A DNA stretch of 48,210 nucleotides from Streptomyces durocortorensis (GCF_016901035.1 NZ_JAFEUF010000003.1:21386-69595); one strand, 5' to 3'; counted from the stretch's first letter, positions 23,001 to 30,609 are shown. A program made the numbers and translations. Notes: generated by a model from the letters alone, not told the origin.

Positions 23001-25073
23001 CTCGTCCTGGTCAAAAGCGCGCTAGAGCACTGCTACGGCACGTCCGATGGCTGGTCCCCTGAAATAAGCATGTCCACCGCCCGCTTCGTGCGAAAGTGCT
23101 ACGCACGGTGCAGCGATCCAGGTCTCAAGTATCAGGGTGCACAGGAGGCGACACAGATGCTGACCGCTCTCCTGGCCACCACCCACAAGAATGCCCCCGC
23201 AGACATCGCTCCTGGTTTTGACCCGGAAGCCGGGCCGACCCCCGTCCAGCTCGCACAACCGGACCTCTCTCAGCTCTTGGTTGCTCTGGCGCGTGCCCAC
23301 CGATTTCTGGCGCACGCTCTCAGGGAGAATCAGCGGTTCGGAGAGGCTCGATCGCGTTTGTCCAAGGCGGAGGAGTTCGCCCGCGAGGCAGTCACAATCG
23401 ATCCCTGTACGACCACCTACAGCGCCCTGTTGCACTTGGTGCTGGACCAGAACCGGACGACTCCTCGTACGGGTAAAGCAGGTGAGGAGAGCGAGGCTCG
23501 TCGACGCGACTGTGTCAGAGCTGTTCGCAGGTGGCTGGTCCAGGAGGGTTCCAGCAGTCGCGAACACGCCCTTCTGGACCTGGTTTGTATGCAATCGGAC
23601 TGGGCGGTGGAAGGAAGTCTGCACGCCGCCTCCCAGCTGCCCGGTGAAGATTTTTCCCGCTTGATCGCCGAGGAGCAGCGAGAGCGCATTACGTGGCACT
23701 ATCATGCGCGCTCGCACAAATTGCGGGCACACCGGCACCGCTTCGGAAATTCGGTCGAGTGTTGCATTCTGGCAGCCCAACTCGAGCGTGAATACCGCCG
23801 GTGGTCCGGTATTCTTGACCATGCGATCGCCCGCAAGCGCGCGAGACTCGGGGTCGGTCCTGGTCCGGCGACTAAACGGCCTCAGGTGGACAACGGGCCA
23901 GTTTTGGCGCTTTTCCGCAGCGCCGAGAAGCAGTGGCCCGGAGACACGCGGCTGCAAGAGGCCATGGCGGATTTCAGCCGCTATATCTGGAACGATGCCA
24001 ACGCCGTGGCGGCCTACGACCGGGTCGCCCAAGCAGCGCGCAACGGGGAGACGTGGTCGCGTGCGAAGCTCGCCTCCGCCGAAGCGCTGCTCGCTCAAGT
24101 CCAGCACGCTCCGCCCTCTGATGCAGCGGAAAGGAGGAACCTCTTGGAAAGGGCGCAAGGGCACCTGGAGGCAATTGACGGACACAGTCAGTTCGCTGAT
24201 CGGCTGGCGGTGCTCCGAGAACGGGTGCGCCAACAGCTCGGACAAGAGGTCGATTGGGAGCATATCGATAGCGCCTTCGAAACCATCGTCGGCGGGGACT
24301 ACGCTGGTACGGTGGGTCGCTACCTGGACCGCAGGCGCCATGGTGAAGTCCCGCGCCCCGTTGGTATGGGCGAGCAGATACGCCTGACGCCAAGGCGAGG
24401 GGACCGCACTCACCAGCAAGACGAGTTGCTGGCGCAGTTCGCCAAATATGGGGTGTCCGGGCGGGACGGAAGATTTCGTGCCGGGGAACGGAACATCGAA
24501 GAATCTGATGGAAGTTCGGCGGCGTCCGGTCAAGGTGACGTTGCACCTCGGGTTGTTCCGGGGAACGTTGCGGAACTCTTGCTGACTGACTTCACCAGCG
24601 TTGAGCTACTGCAGGGGATGGGGCAGCTCTATATGTCCCGAGCGCAGAGCCTCATGGAGGTCCTTACCAAGGCTGAAAGCTTGGAGGGAGACTGCCTCCT
24701 TGAAGCCTCGACTGACCTTCCCGGTGAATCGCAGACTTCACTGGAGACGTGGGAGGACGCTGTTCTGTTTGCCTGGCGTGCCTACGACTGCTTCGACGCC
24801 TGTCGAGTCCTTCAAGAAGCTATAAGAAATGAATCCAGTGTCATGAAATTCTTGCGAGGCAGGGCGATAACCTTGGCTGCCAGATGTGCTCACAGCCCAG
24901 AACCTTTTCCTTGGTCCGGCAAAGGAGACAGGAGCCTGCTCGAGGAAGGTAATCGCTTGCTCTTGGCGGCTCGCAGGGTCAGCGTGGGCCGCTTCTACAA
25001 GGTGTGCGCTGGAGAGCTCTTTCAGAATAACAGGCTGCTGGAAGAACTGGGTCTTCGGGCGCCGCGTAGGTGA
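20073..25073 (+). CDS. Caspase-like / STAND NTPase / helical-repeat protein (1666 aa)
   Basis: A giant candidate immune effector. Residues about 14-245 are a caspase-like (peptidase C14) domain with His93 in YFFGHAE and Cys143 in LILDCCFA. Residues about 285-450 are a STAND-type NTPase: linker LYVGRTEEL, P-loop GPRYAGKAAF (311-320) with Lys317 but Ala where Ser/Thr is normal, and a Walker B-like LLLVID ending at Asp404. The rest, to 1666, is long alpha-helical and TPR-like, for example DARLQ-type helices around 1290-1390, and would sense a trigger or target. GTG 20073 overlaps the EACC1 stop, with AAGGAG five bases upstream. Codons are less G+C-biased than in neighbours and include TTA at 21417-21419 and 22155-22157, so translation should need the bldA tRNA. 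Activity and trigger are unknown. Confidence 0.85.
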   Translation: MNPDVERADPALSAALLIGCESYPRSDLPMIPAVQNNLDGMEAAFKDPELWGLRRLRLSVQRDLEYVDFLDAVADSARLSDPDGLFVLYFFGHAEKHDGVLYLAPSDADRKRPQDSMVSVADVFRSVDEARGARRKLLILDCCFAAQAVRAVPGEATPALQSAGWYVMAATAANTTALARPDRTNSLFTGALLEAFKGTADAARSLSPRWVFERVSALVPEPAGDAAARLVPHSNTADWADGAWLRNRLFKEPERTATPYPEYLSTPAVPLARPYGFRSWPSPEPLYVGRTEELRRARERLRQRVVLPIRGPRYAGKAAFVRELLSSQDVLDAGPAERPWLLFEITVTNASAERPVLEAMASALEIRLQEVSQEADAHHDPRRDVVMERLKDYTRGHTLLLVIDCGRLGYDSEKISAELDDLLQDPYFRDTASLLISPVRLMVDGSEQLEPQPEVQLVELAESEAASLLTGLLAQEKVLVDGASVLAEVRDRRLRLPGILSISTKGFLSEAQRALAAPEPSAVVAALLEGSAPSVAKSLDEMECRLVADTTDPCRGPTAVQALATLTVWALTDDLALPSSLLEDPALGITRRKLRLLEDCRVLSHTIDGTLEIGQVSKQALRSLLLAALSRGDELDDPLVPRPLDRELRKLFDPRMGPQDIDGALAVAASALCVVGLGTHQDGEESAERSFLRGLRWAAGWIEGEGGKRLPRLYQVLEDVILAPAGDNPYLPITRVASEVVVQHPEEVAGDQVTARYRLYPVVATLTLKARAVGSFEEIGAEFMAAAEELSEALAACDPEQVPPSLLRSVDASLALTGRRLGLTVRLLHIRRSATTVLISGARRRGPGQPSRVTLAISWLLNTADAHLDIGETEEARELVDTCGALIDDYLQHDGSTRSLHTRLQLKNRIARVRSRCLQNAADRRLELRSVVENAVTALELAHDQNAPLSLWTRRLFEAGQALMQESSTDEDLLDALVLVKSALEHCYGTSDGWSPEISMSTARFVRKCYARCSDPGLKYQGAQEATQMLTALLATTHKNAPADIAPGFDPEAGPTPVQLAQPDLSQLLVALARAHRFLAHALRENQRFGEARSRLSKAEEFAREAVTIDPCTTTYSALLHLVLDQNRTTPRTGKAGEESEARRRDCVRAVRRWLVQEGSSSREHALLDLVCMQSDWAVEGSLHAASQLPGEDFSRLIAEEQRERITWHYHARSHKLRAHRHRFGNSVECCILAAQLEREYRRWSGILDHAIARKRARLGVGPGPATKRPQVDNGPVLALFRSAEKQWPGDTRLQEAMADFSRYIWNDANAVAAYDRVAQAARNGETWSRAKLASAEALLAQVQHAPPSDAAERRNLLERAQGHLEAIDGHSQFADRLAVLRERVRQQLGQEVDWEHIDSAFETIVGGDYAGTVGRYLDRRRHGEVPRPVGMGEQIRLTPRRGDRTHQQDELLAQFAKYGVSGRDGRFRAGERNIEESDGSSAASGQGDVAPRVVPGNVAELLLTDFTSVELLQGMGQLYMSRAQSLMEVLTKAESLEGDCLLEASTDLPGESQTSLETWEDAVLFAWRAYDCFDACRVLQEAIRNESSVMKFLRGRAITLAARCAHSPEPFPWSGKGDRSLLEEGNRLLLAARRVSVGRFYKVCAGELFQNNRLLEELGLRAPRR

Positions 25074-25272
25074 GTTCCTCTGGCCCGGAGCGGTGGAGGT
25101 ACTTCGAGAGTCGTCAACCTGTTCGCGCCACCGAAGTTGCGGCACTCTGGTGCCCGTTCAACTCGCGTAGATTCCCAGGCGCTTCGCGCCAAGGCATCAC
25201 GCACCCAAGGCACTTCGTACTCGCACCCCGCGCTCCACCGCCCGGTTGCCGACCCGAAGGACGTCCCCGCCC

Positions 25273-26109
25273 ATGCGACGCTCGCCCCGCACCTGCCTTC
25301 TGGCCCTGCTCGCGCTCCTCGGAGGGCTGCTCACCGTCACCGCCACCGCGTCCCCCGCCGCGGCCGCCCCGAACTTCAAGGCGCCCTACGCCTGCGGTCA
25401 GCAGTGGACCTACAGCCATCACTCCGCCGAGGTCAGACAGGCTCTCGACTTCGTCCGCACCGACGGCGGGGGCACGGCCGGCTCCCCGGTTCTCGCCTCC
25501 GCCGCCGGGACCGCGTACCGCTACTCGCAGCCCAGCGGGGCGGGCAACTACATCGCGGTCGAGCACGGCGGCGGCTGGAAGACGTACTACTTCCACCTCG
25601 CCGCGTTCTCCGTCGCCAACGGGGCCCAGGTCGCGCAGGGCCAGCAGATCGGCACCACCGGCTCCACCGGCAACAGCTCCGGCGCGCACATCCACTACGA
25701 GCAGCTCTACAACGGCGTCGGCCAGACCATCGTGATCAACGGCCAGTCCCTCGCCCCGTACCCCGGCTCGTACTACAGCAAGTACTTGACCAGCGACAAC
25801 GGTTGCGGTGGCGGCGGAGGCGGCAGGTACTGGGTCGATACCTTCGCCAACGCCACGGGCTACGCCGCCGCCAACACCGCTGACGCGCAGGGCGTCCTCA
25901 ACGCCGGTACCAACTACGTGTACTGCAAGGTGTGGGGAGCGCGGGTGGGCACGGCGAGCCAGTTCAACCACTGGTGGCTGCGTACCGACCTCGACGTCGT
26001 GTACGCGGGCAAGAACGGCCGCAACGCGTACGTCTCCGCGTACTACCTCTCCCGCTGGGGCAACGACGAGGCCCGCGACAACAACGGGACGGTCATCCCG
26101 AACTGCTGA
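25273..26109 (+). CDS. Secreted M23 family metallopeptidase
   Basis: A 278-residue exported cell-wall peptidase. The signal peptide ends near ATASPAAAAP (about 22-33). The M23 (lysostaphin/LytM) domain spans about 35-165, with zinc-ligand candidates around HHSAEVRQALDF (Asp59) and the H-x-H pair His139/His141 in SSGAHIHYEQ; His108 in YYFHLA is the expected catalytic His. A poly-Gly linker follows Cys183-type GCGGGGGG, then a C-terminal unit with paired cysteines and aromatic strands (about 190-278) that probably binds wall polymer. ATG 25273 begins the signal peptide; AAGGAC lies 11 bases upstream. A terminator hairpin follows the stop. Confidence 0.92.
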   Translation: MRRSPRTCLLALLALLGGLLTVTATASPAAAAPNFKAPYACGQQWTYSHHSAEVRQALDFVRTDGGGTAGSPVLASAAGTAYRYSQPSGAGNYIAVEHGGGWKTYYFHLAAFSVANGAQVAQGQQIGTTGSTGNSSGAHIHYEQLYNGVGQTIVINGQSLAPYPGSYYSKYLTSDNGCGGGGGGRYWVDTFANATGYAAANTADAQGVLNAGTNYVYCKVWGARVGTASQFNHWWLRTDLDVVYAGKNGRNAYVSAYYLSRWGNDEARDNNGTVIPNC

Positions 26110-26119
26110 CGCGGCCCCT

Positions 26120-26143
26120 GCCCCGGCACCGCGGTGCCGGGGC
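26120..26143 (+). terminator. Hairpin terminator after M23 peptidase gene
   Basis: An 11-bp perfect stem (26120-26130 with 26133-26143) closes on a two-base loop (likely opened to four in RNA), ten bases after the peptidase stop. Confidence 0.85.
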
Positions 26144-26150
26144 TTCCTCG

Positions 26151-26254
26151 CAGCCTGGCGCAAAGCCGTCGATCATCGTCCGCGAGGCCTGGCGCCCTGG
26201 CCGTAAGGGCCCGTCGGCAGCAGATCCGCGGGCAGGGCGTTGCGAAGGAGAGGC
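26151..26254 (+). repeat. 105-bp direct repeat, copy A (decayed 5' leader)
   Basis: Nearly identical to 27995-28099: three substitutions and one single-base indel over 105 aligned positions. It ends in the same AGGAGAGGC ribosome-site sequence, but where copy B continues CACATGGCCG (the start of the MOSC gene) this copy reads TTCACGGCCG, so the start codon is ACG and no gene follows. It lies between the M23 terminator and the stop of the SDR gene. Confidence 0.92.
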
Positions 26255-26315
26255 TTCACGGCCGGCCCGACTCGCCACCGAAAGTCCCGCCGCCGGATTT
26301 CCGACATCGTGATGT

Positions 26316-27050
26316 TCAGACCTGCGCGTATCCGCCGTCGGCGAAGAACTCCGCGCCGTTGACGTAACTCGCCGCGTCCGAGGCGAGGAACGTCGTCACC
26401 GCGGCGATTTCTGCAGGTTCGGCGAGGCGGCCCAGCGGCACGCCTTCTCCGGCCTGTTCGAGAGCCTCGGCCGGGAGTAGATCCAGCAGGCCCGCCGTGC
26501 GGGTGCCGCCCGGCGACACGACGTTGACGCGGAAGCCGCGCGCCCGCGAACTGAGGGCCCAGCCCCGGGCGAGGCTGCGCACCGCGGCCTTCGACGCCGC
26601 ATAGACCTCCAGCCCCTCGTCGGGCCGTGTCGCCGCGGTCGAGCCGGTGAGGATCACCGAAGCGCCGTTGTTGAGGTGGGGCAGTGCCTGCTGGAACGTG
26701 AGGATCGTCCCCTTGACGTTAGTGGCGAACAGGGAGTCGATCACCTCCTCCGTCACCTCGCCGAGCGGGGCCGCGGTGGCAATGCCGGCGTTGGCGACGA
26801 GCACGTCGATGCGGCCGGCCTGGTCGCGTACGGTCCGGTAGAAGGCGTCGAGTTGCCGGGGTGCCGAGACATCGCACACCGTGCCGGTCACGCCGCTTCC
26901 GAGTTCGGCGACGGCGGCGTCCAGTGCGTCCTCTCGGCGACCGGTGATGAAGACGCGGGCGCCTTCGTCGCGCAGTGCGCGTGCTGTGGCGAGGCCGATG
27001 CCGCTGCTGCCGCCGGTGACCACGGCGACCTTGTCCGTCAGGACGGCCAT
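26316..27050 (-). CDS. SDR family oxidoreductase
   Basis: A 244-residue classical short-chain dehydrogenase/reductase. The cofactor loop is TGGSSGIG near 12-19, NAGI near 87-90, and the catalytic Ser/Tyr/Lys lie in TGSTAA and VYAASKAAVRSLA. The C-terminal PEEIAAVTTFLASDAASYVNG-like segment is typical. The residue after the second strand (GRRED) suggests NADP(H). GAGGAGG lies about six bases before ATG 27050. Two copies of the TGGACC-N4-RGTCAA operator lie in its promoter, and the TetR gene that probably binds them is just upstream on the same strand, so the SDR is likely induced by that regulator's ligand. Substrate unknown. Confidence 0.93.
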   Translation of the reverse strand: MAVLTDKVAVVTGGSSGIGLATARALRDEGARVFITGRREDALDAAVAELGSGVTGTVCDVSAPRQLDAFYRTVRDQAGRIDVLVANAGIATAAPLGEVTEEVIDSLFATNVKGTILTFQQALPHLNNGASVILTGSTAATRPDEGLEVYAASKAAVRSLARGWALSSRARGFRVNVVSPGGTRTAGLLDLLPAEALEQAGEGVPLGRLAEPAEIAAVTTFLASDAASYVNGAEFFADGGYAQV

Positions 27051-27070
27051 GTTGTCCTCCTCGATAGTTA

Positions 27071-27117
27071 TGGACCGCTAGGTCAACAACCATCCTCGAT
27101 ATGGACCAGTCAGTCAA
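27071..27117. promoter_or_regulatory. Two TetR operators before SDR gene
   Basis: TGGACCGCTAGGTCAA (27071-27086) and TGGACCAGTCAGTCAA (27102-27117) share the form TGGACC-N4-RGTCAA and are spaced 31 bases start to start, about three helix turns. Each is an inverted repeat of a TKGACC half-site. They cover the SDR promoter region. Confidence 0.65.
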
Positions 27118-27294
27118 GAACTAGGGGCGGACCGCTCGTCTGTCCGGGGCGCGCGGGTGCGGCCAGGTCCGTCGGGGGGCGGCAATCGGCCCCAGGAAGG
27201 TGTGTCACAGCGCTGCACCCGTCCGGGCGCGGGCGCGCGTGCCCGCGGGTGCTGCGGTGCTCGGATGTACGGGTGCCGTGTCGCGGCCGTGGTG

Positions 27295-27891
27295 CTACCG
27301 CGCGGCGGCGGGCAGGAGCCGGGTCAGCACGGACCGGGCTGCCGCAGCGAGGGTGTCGGGGGCCTCGCCGGTGCGCCCGAGGGCGACCAGGCCGAGCTGG
27401 GCGACGAGCACGGCGCGGGCTGTGTCGGCGGGGTCGGCGTCCGGGGCGAGGTCGCCCTCGCGGCGCGCCCGTTCCAGGGCCTCGGTGAGGATGGCGGTGA
27501 TCGCGTCGTAACTCCGGCGGGCCTCGGCGGCCACCTCCGGGGTACTGGCGGCGAGTTCGGCGTTGCTGTTGGCCAGCAGGCACCCCCGGCGCGAAACCGC
27601 CCCGGTGGGATCGGCAGCCGGGCCGAGCACGAAGTCCCGGACCATGTCGATGCCGCGCGCCGCGGACTCCAGGCTCTCGCGAAGCGCCAGCAGGTTGGTG
27701 TTGTCGTAGTCGCGCAGCGCCCGCAGGAACAGGGTGTGCTTGTCGCCGAAGGCGCCGTACAGGCTGCCCTTGCCGAGCCCGCTGGCCTGCAACAGGTCAT
27801 CCAGGGACGTCGCCGCGTATCCCTTGTCCCAGAACGCGTCGCGGACGGCGAGCAGCACACGCTCTTCGTCGAACTTCCGAGGCCGGGCCAT
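27295..27891 (-). CDS. TetR/AcrR family transcriptional regulator (SDR cassette)
   Basis: A 198-residue TetR repressor with HTH at about 9-55 (EERVLLAVRDAFWDKGYAAT, SLDDLLQASGLGKGSLYGAF) and a ligand domain containing the RRGCLLANSNAELA segment seen in NemR/YcdC-like regulators; a Cys there is a possible redox or electrophile sensor. It is upstream of the SDR on the same strand, 244 bases away. A third operator copy lies 21-36 bases before its start, implying autoregulation. ATG 27891 has only a weak ribosome site. Together with the SDR it forms a self-contained cassette between the two direct repeats. Confidence 0.93.
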   Translation of the reverse strand: MARPRKFDEERVLLAVRDAFWDKGYAATSLDDLLQASGLGKGSLYGAFGDKHTLFLRALRDYDNTNLLALRESLESAARGIDMVRDFVLGPAADPTGAVSRRGCLLANSNAELAASTPEVAAEARRSYDAITAILTEALERARREGDLAPDADPADTARAVLVAQLGLVALGRTGEAPDTLAAAARSVLTRLLPAAAR

Positions 27892-27911
27892 AGCCGCATG
27901 GTACGCGGTTC

Positions 27912-27927
27912 TGGACCGAATGGGCCA
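27912..27927. promoter_or_regulatory. TetR autoregulatory operator
   Basis: TGGACCGAATGGGCCA matches the two sites before the SDR gene (TGGACC-N4-RGKCMA) and is itself nearly symmetric. It lies immediately upstream of the TetR start. Confidence 0.6.
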
Positions 27928-27994
27928 TAACGAGACGGGACCGGTTAGGGGAGGCGACGCAGCCGACGGTGCGCGGTCGGCAGGGAGCCCGGCA

Positions 27995-28099
27995 CAGTCT
28001 GGCGCAAAACCCGTCGATCATCGTCCGCGAGGCCTGGCACCCTGGCCGTAAGGGCCCGTCGGCAGCAGATCCGCGGGCAGGGCGTTGCGAAGGAGAGGC
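27995..28099 (+). repeat. 105-bp direct repeat, copy B (MOSC 5' leader)
   Basis: Second copy of the repeat at 26151-26254. It ends with AGGAGAGGC, the ribosome site of the MOSC gene whose ATG is at 28103, so this copy is the functional leader and probably carries its promoter. The two copies bracket 1.74 kb holding the SDR and TetR genes. Confidence 0.92.
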
Positions 28100-28102
28100 C
28101 AC

Positions 28103-28981
28103 ATGGCCGCGGTCGTCGAACTGATCACCTACCCCGTCAAGGGCTGCGGGGGAACGTCCGTGGACAGTACGCACCTCACCCCGGCGGGTCTCGCGCATGA
28201 CCGCAGTTTCATGGTCGTCAGCGTCGACGGGGTCTACCGCACCCAGCGCCGCGACCCCCGCCTCGCCCTCGTCCGGCCGACCGTCAGCGTCGACGGCAGC
28301 AGGCTCACGCTCGCCGCCGCCGAGCCGGAGGGCGGCCAGGGCGTGCTGCACCTAGACGTCACCACCTCCGCGCCCCGGCGCGACGTGGACCTGTTCGGCG
28401 CGACGTACCAGGGCATCGACCAGGGCGACGATGCCGCAGCCTGGCTCACGGACTTCCTCGGCACCCCGAGCCGTCTGGTGCGCGTACCGCCGGAGCACGA
28501 CCGCAAGACCGACGGCCTGACCCCCGGCACCTCCGGCTACGCCGACAGCAGCGCGGTCCACCTGCTCTCCCGCGCCTCCCTCGCCCACCTGCACACGCGC
28601 ATGGCGGAGCGCGACGCCCCGCCCCTGGCCATGGACCGCTTCCGCCCGAACATCGTCATCGACAGCTACCCCGAGGGAGCCCGCGGCGAGCAGGGGCAGG
28701 ACTGGGCGGCGGAACCCCACGCCGAGGACCGGATCCGCCGCGCGACCATCGGCGCGGCCGAGCTGGGCTACACCAAGCTCGCCGTGCGCTGCGCGGTCAC
28801 CCTGGTCGACCAGGAGGCCGGGGCCCGGGGCGGACCGGAGCCGCTGCGGACGCTCGCGGGCTACCGGCGTTTCTCGGCAGGCGGGGTGGTGTTCGGCGCG
28901 AAGTTCGCCGTGGTGCGGCCGGGCAAACTGTCGGTGGGCGACGAGGTGGCCGTGGACGAGTGGGGCGACGCTGTGACGTGA
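28103..28981 (+). CDS. MOSC domain-containing protein
   Basis: A 292-residue protein with an N-terminal MOSC beta-barrel (about 1-120; YPVKGCGGTSVDS, GLAHDRSFMVV) and a C-terminal MOSC domain (about 140-290; FRPNIVID, then Cys230 in LAVRCAVTLVD). Relatives are the C-terminal part of molybdenum-cofactor sulfurase and the YcbX/mARC-type proteins, which bind Moco and can reduce N-hydroxylated compounds. Cys230 is the expected molybdenum or sulfur ligand. ATG 28103 has AGGAGAGG just before it, inside direct repeat copy B. A terminator hairpin follows directly after the stop. Confidence 0.92.
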   Translation: MAAVVELITYPVKGCGGTSVDSTHLTPAGLAHDRSFMVVSVDGVYRTQRRDPRLALVRPTVSVDGSRLTLAAAEPEGGQGVLHLDVTTSAPRRDVDLFGATYQGIDQGDDAAAWLTDFLGTPSRLVRVPPEHDRKTDGLTPGTSGYADSSAVHLLSRASLAHLHTRMAERDAPPLAMDRFRPNIVIDSYPEGARGEQGQDWAAEPHAEDRIRRATIGAAELGYTKLAVRCAVTLVDQEAGARGGPEPLRTLAGYRRFSAGGVVFGAKFAVVRPGKLSVGDEVAVDEWGDAVT

Positions 28982-28987
28982 GGTCTT

Positions 28988-29017
28988 GCGCCGCCCCGTA
29001 CGCCTGCGGGGCGGCGC
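28988..29017. terminator. Bidirectional terminator, MOSC/GH43
   Basis: An 11-bp perfect stem (28988-28998 with 29007-29017) with an 8-base loop lies between the MOSC stop and the stop of the convergent GH43 gene. Confidence 0.88.
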
Positions 29018-29018
29018 G

Positions 29019-30143
29019 TCACTCGAAGAACTTCAGGCTCCACCCCTTGTCGGACGTGGGGCCCGGAACGTTGGCGCGGGAGTACGTCGTGTCGCCCCAC
29101 CAGGCGAACGTGCCGGTGTACCAGTGGCGGTTCGCCCAGGAGTACGGGGTGCCCTTCGCGACCGCGTGGTACATCGACGGGAACCTCGGGCCGGCGGGCG
29201 GGCTGGTGTTGATGTCGCCGTGGAGCAGGACGAAGGTGTGGTGTCCGGGCCCGTTCACGTACAGCGTCGGATCCCAACCCGCCATCATCGTCGACCGGTT
29301 GGAGCCGAACAGGCAGCCGTTCGACTTGTACCAGTCCCATACGTACGTGGGATCGCCGCCCTTGCGCAGCCGCAGGTCGGCCAGGCAGTACTGCTCGCTC
29401 CAACTGCCGTTGGCGGAGTACACGATGTGCAGTTGCCCGTTCGGGTCCTTGATCGCCTCGGGGCTCTCGTTGATGAACGGGTTGCCGACCACCCGCTCCC
29501 AGCTCTCGCGCGGCTGCGAGATGACGTACCGCGCGCCGGTGGGCTGGGTCGGACTGCTCATCCGGGCGATGTAGAGGTTCTGCTCGACATTGGTGTCGCC
29601 CGCCCAGCCGGACCAGACGAACCAGCGCTGTCCCTCGAAGGTGAACAGGGTGCCGTCGATGGCCCATTTGCCGTCGGGCAGGGCGAGTTGGGTCTCGGCT
29701 CCGTACCCGCTGTCCGGCGAGGTGGAGCTGATGACGAACATGCGGTGGGCGGCCCCGACACCGGCCGTGAAGTAGATGTAGTACCGGCCGCCGTCCATCA
29801 CGATCTCGGGGGCCCATACCTCCCCGCGCCCCCGGCTGTCCGCCCAGACCTGCCGGGCGGGCGCGGTGGCAAGCCCGTCCGTGGTCGACGCCTGCCGGAC
29901 GACGATGCCGCCGCCGGTCGACTGGACGCCGACGTACGTGCTGCCCACCCGCAGCACGCTGGGGTCGGCCGCGCGCAGGCTGGTCTGCCCCTGCGGAGCG
30001 GCCTCTTGGGCGGGCGGCGCGCCCTGGGCGGTGTCGGGAGGCGACAGGAAGAGCGTCGCGGCGAGGGCGGCGGCCAGCGCGAGCGCGCCGGGGGCGGACG
30101 AGCGGCGAAAGAGTCTTCGGGGCTTGCGCGTGGGGTCGCTCAT
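29019..30143 (-). CDS. Secreted glycoside hydrolase family 43 protein
   Basis: A 374-residue exported five-bladed beta-propeller. The signal peptide spans about 1-41 (RRLFRRSS, hydrophobic Ala/Leu run, AQGAPP). The GH43 acidic triad can be placed at Asp60 (RAADPSVL), Asp163 (AIDGTLF) and Glu226 (FINESPEA). Family members release arabinose or xylose from arabinan and xylan side chains; this one has no visible carbohydrate-binding module. ATG 30143 has AGGAG about nine bases upstream. A LacI-type operator-like sequence, GAAAGCGCT, is found about 60 bases upstream, as expected for a sugar-induced gene. It may feed the sugar-acid operon at 37688-48094. Confidence 0.85.
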   Translation of the reverse strand: MSDPTRKPRRLFRRSSAPGALALAAALAATLFLSPPDTAQGAPPAQEAAPQGQTSLRAADPSVLRVGSTYVGVQSTGGGIVVRQASTTDGLATAPARQVWADSRGRGEVWAPEIVMDGGRYYIYFTAGVGAAHRMFVISSTSPDSGYGAETQLALPDGKWAIDGTLFTFEGQRWFVWSGWAGDTNVEQNLYIARMSSPTQPTGARYVISQPRESWERVVGNPFINESPEAIKDPNGQLHIVYSANGSWSEQYCLADLRLRKGGDPTYVWDWYKSNGCLFGSNRSTMMAGWDPTLYVNGPGHHTFVLLHGDINTSPPAGPRFPSMYHAVAKGTPYSWANRHWYTGTFAWWGDTTYSRANVPGPTSDKGWSLKFFE

Positions 30144-30196
30144 GGGGGCTCGCTCCTGAGTGGGGGGCCTTCGACGGGATACCGGTTTACATCGAT

Positions 30197-30213
30197 AGAA
30201 GAGCGCTTTCGCA
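30197..30213. promoter_or_regulatory. LacI-type operator-like site before secreted GH43
   Basis: GAAGAGCGCTTTC centres on AGCGCT; the minus strand reads GAAAGCGCTCTTC. LacI-family sugar repressors of Streptomyces bind palindromes with a central CG of this kind. The site is imperfect and no LacI gene is in the window. Confidence 0.35.
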
Positions 30214-30372
30214 GAATCCCGCCAGGGGTTCCCTCTGTCAATGGGCTTGCATGGGGCGGTAGTTCAGGAATGGAGCTGGGCCGATCGGGCGTCGCGCAGC
30301 TCCTGGCTCCGGCCGTGGTGCGAGACTTCCGCTATGGACATGGGGCGCGAGTCGCGGTGGGAGAAGGACGCG

Positions 30373-30588
30373 ATGACGGTGGAGATCGTCTTCGCCCTGG
30401 TGACTGCTGCCGTTCTTGCAGCAGCGGTCTTCGCCCCCGCGCTGGTGCTCACTCTCGCCTTCGATCTCTCCGGTTCGGCGTCCAAAGGCGTACTGACGGG
30501 GGGAGCCCTGGTGGGAGGGGCGGCCGGAGTGTGGCGACTGGTGCGGGTGCTGTACCGCTTCGACGTGGAGTGCCGAAAGGGCCACTGA
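30373..30588 (+). CDS. Small membrane protein (71 aa)
   Basis: A 71-residue protein beginning MTVEIVFALVTAAVLAAAVF, with one or two hydrophobic segments (about 4-28 and 40-56) and a basic end VLYRFDVECRKGH. AAGGA lies four bases before ATG 30373. No family is recognised. It is tail-to-tail with the hypothetical gene at 30610. Coding is supported by G/C third positions and the ribosome site only. Confidence 0.6.
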   Translation: MTVEIVFALVTAAVLAAAVFAPALVLTLAFDLSGSASKGVLTGGALVGGAAGVWRLVRVLYRFDVECRKGH

Positions 30589-30609
30589 CGACCGGGGGCG
30601 GAAGGCCCT

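Noticed and set aside
22349..24546. Several minus-strand frames of 90-500 residues over the caspase-STAND gene
   Set aside because: No ribosome sites or motifs, and the plus-strand frame is open for 1666 codons with recognisable domains.
25074..25272. Possible extra small gene between the caspase-STAND gene and the M23 gene
   Set aside because: Short frames here have no ribosome site or codon pattern; it is treated as the promoter region of the peptidase.
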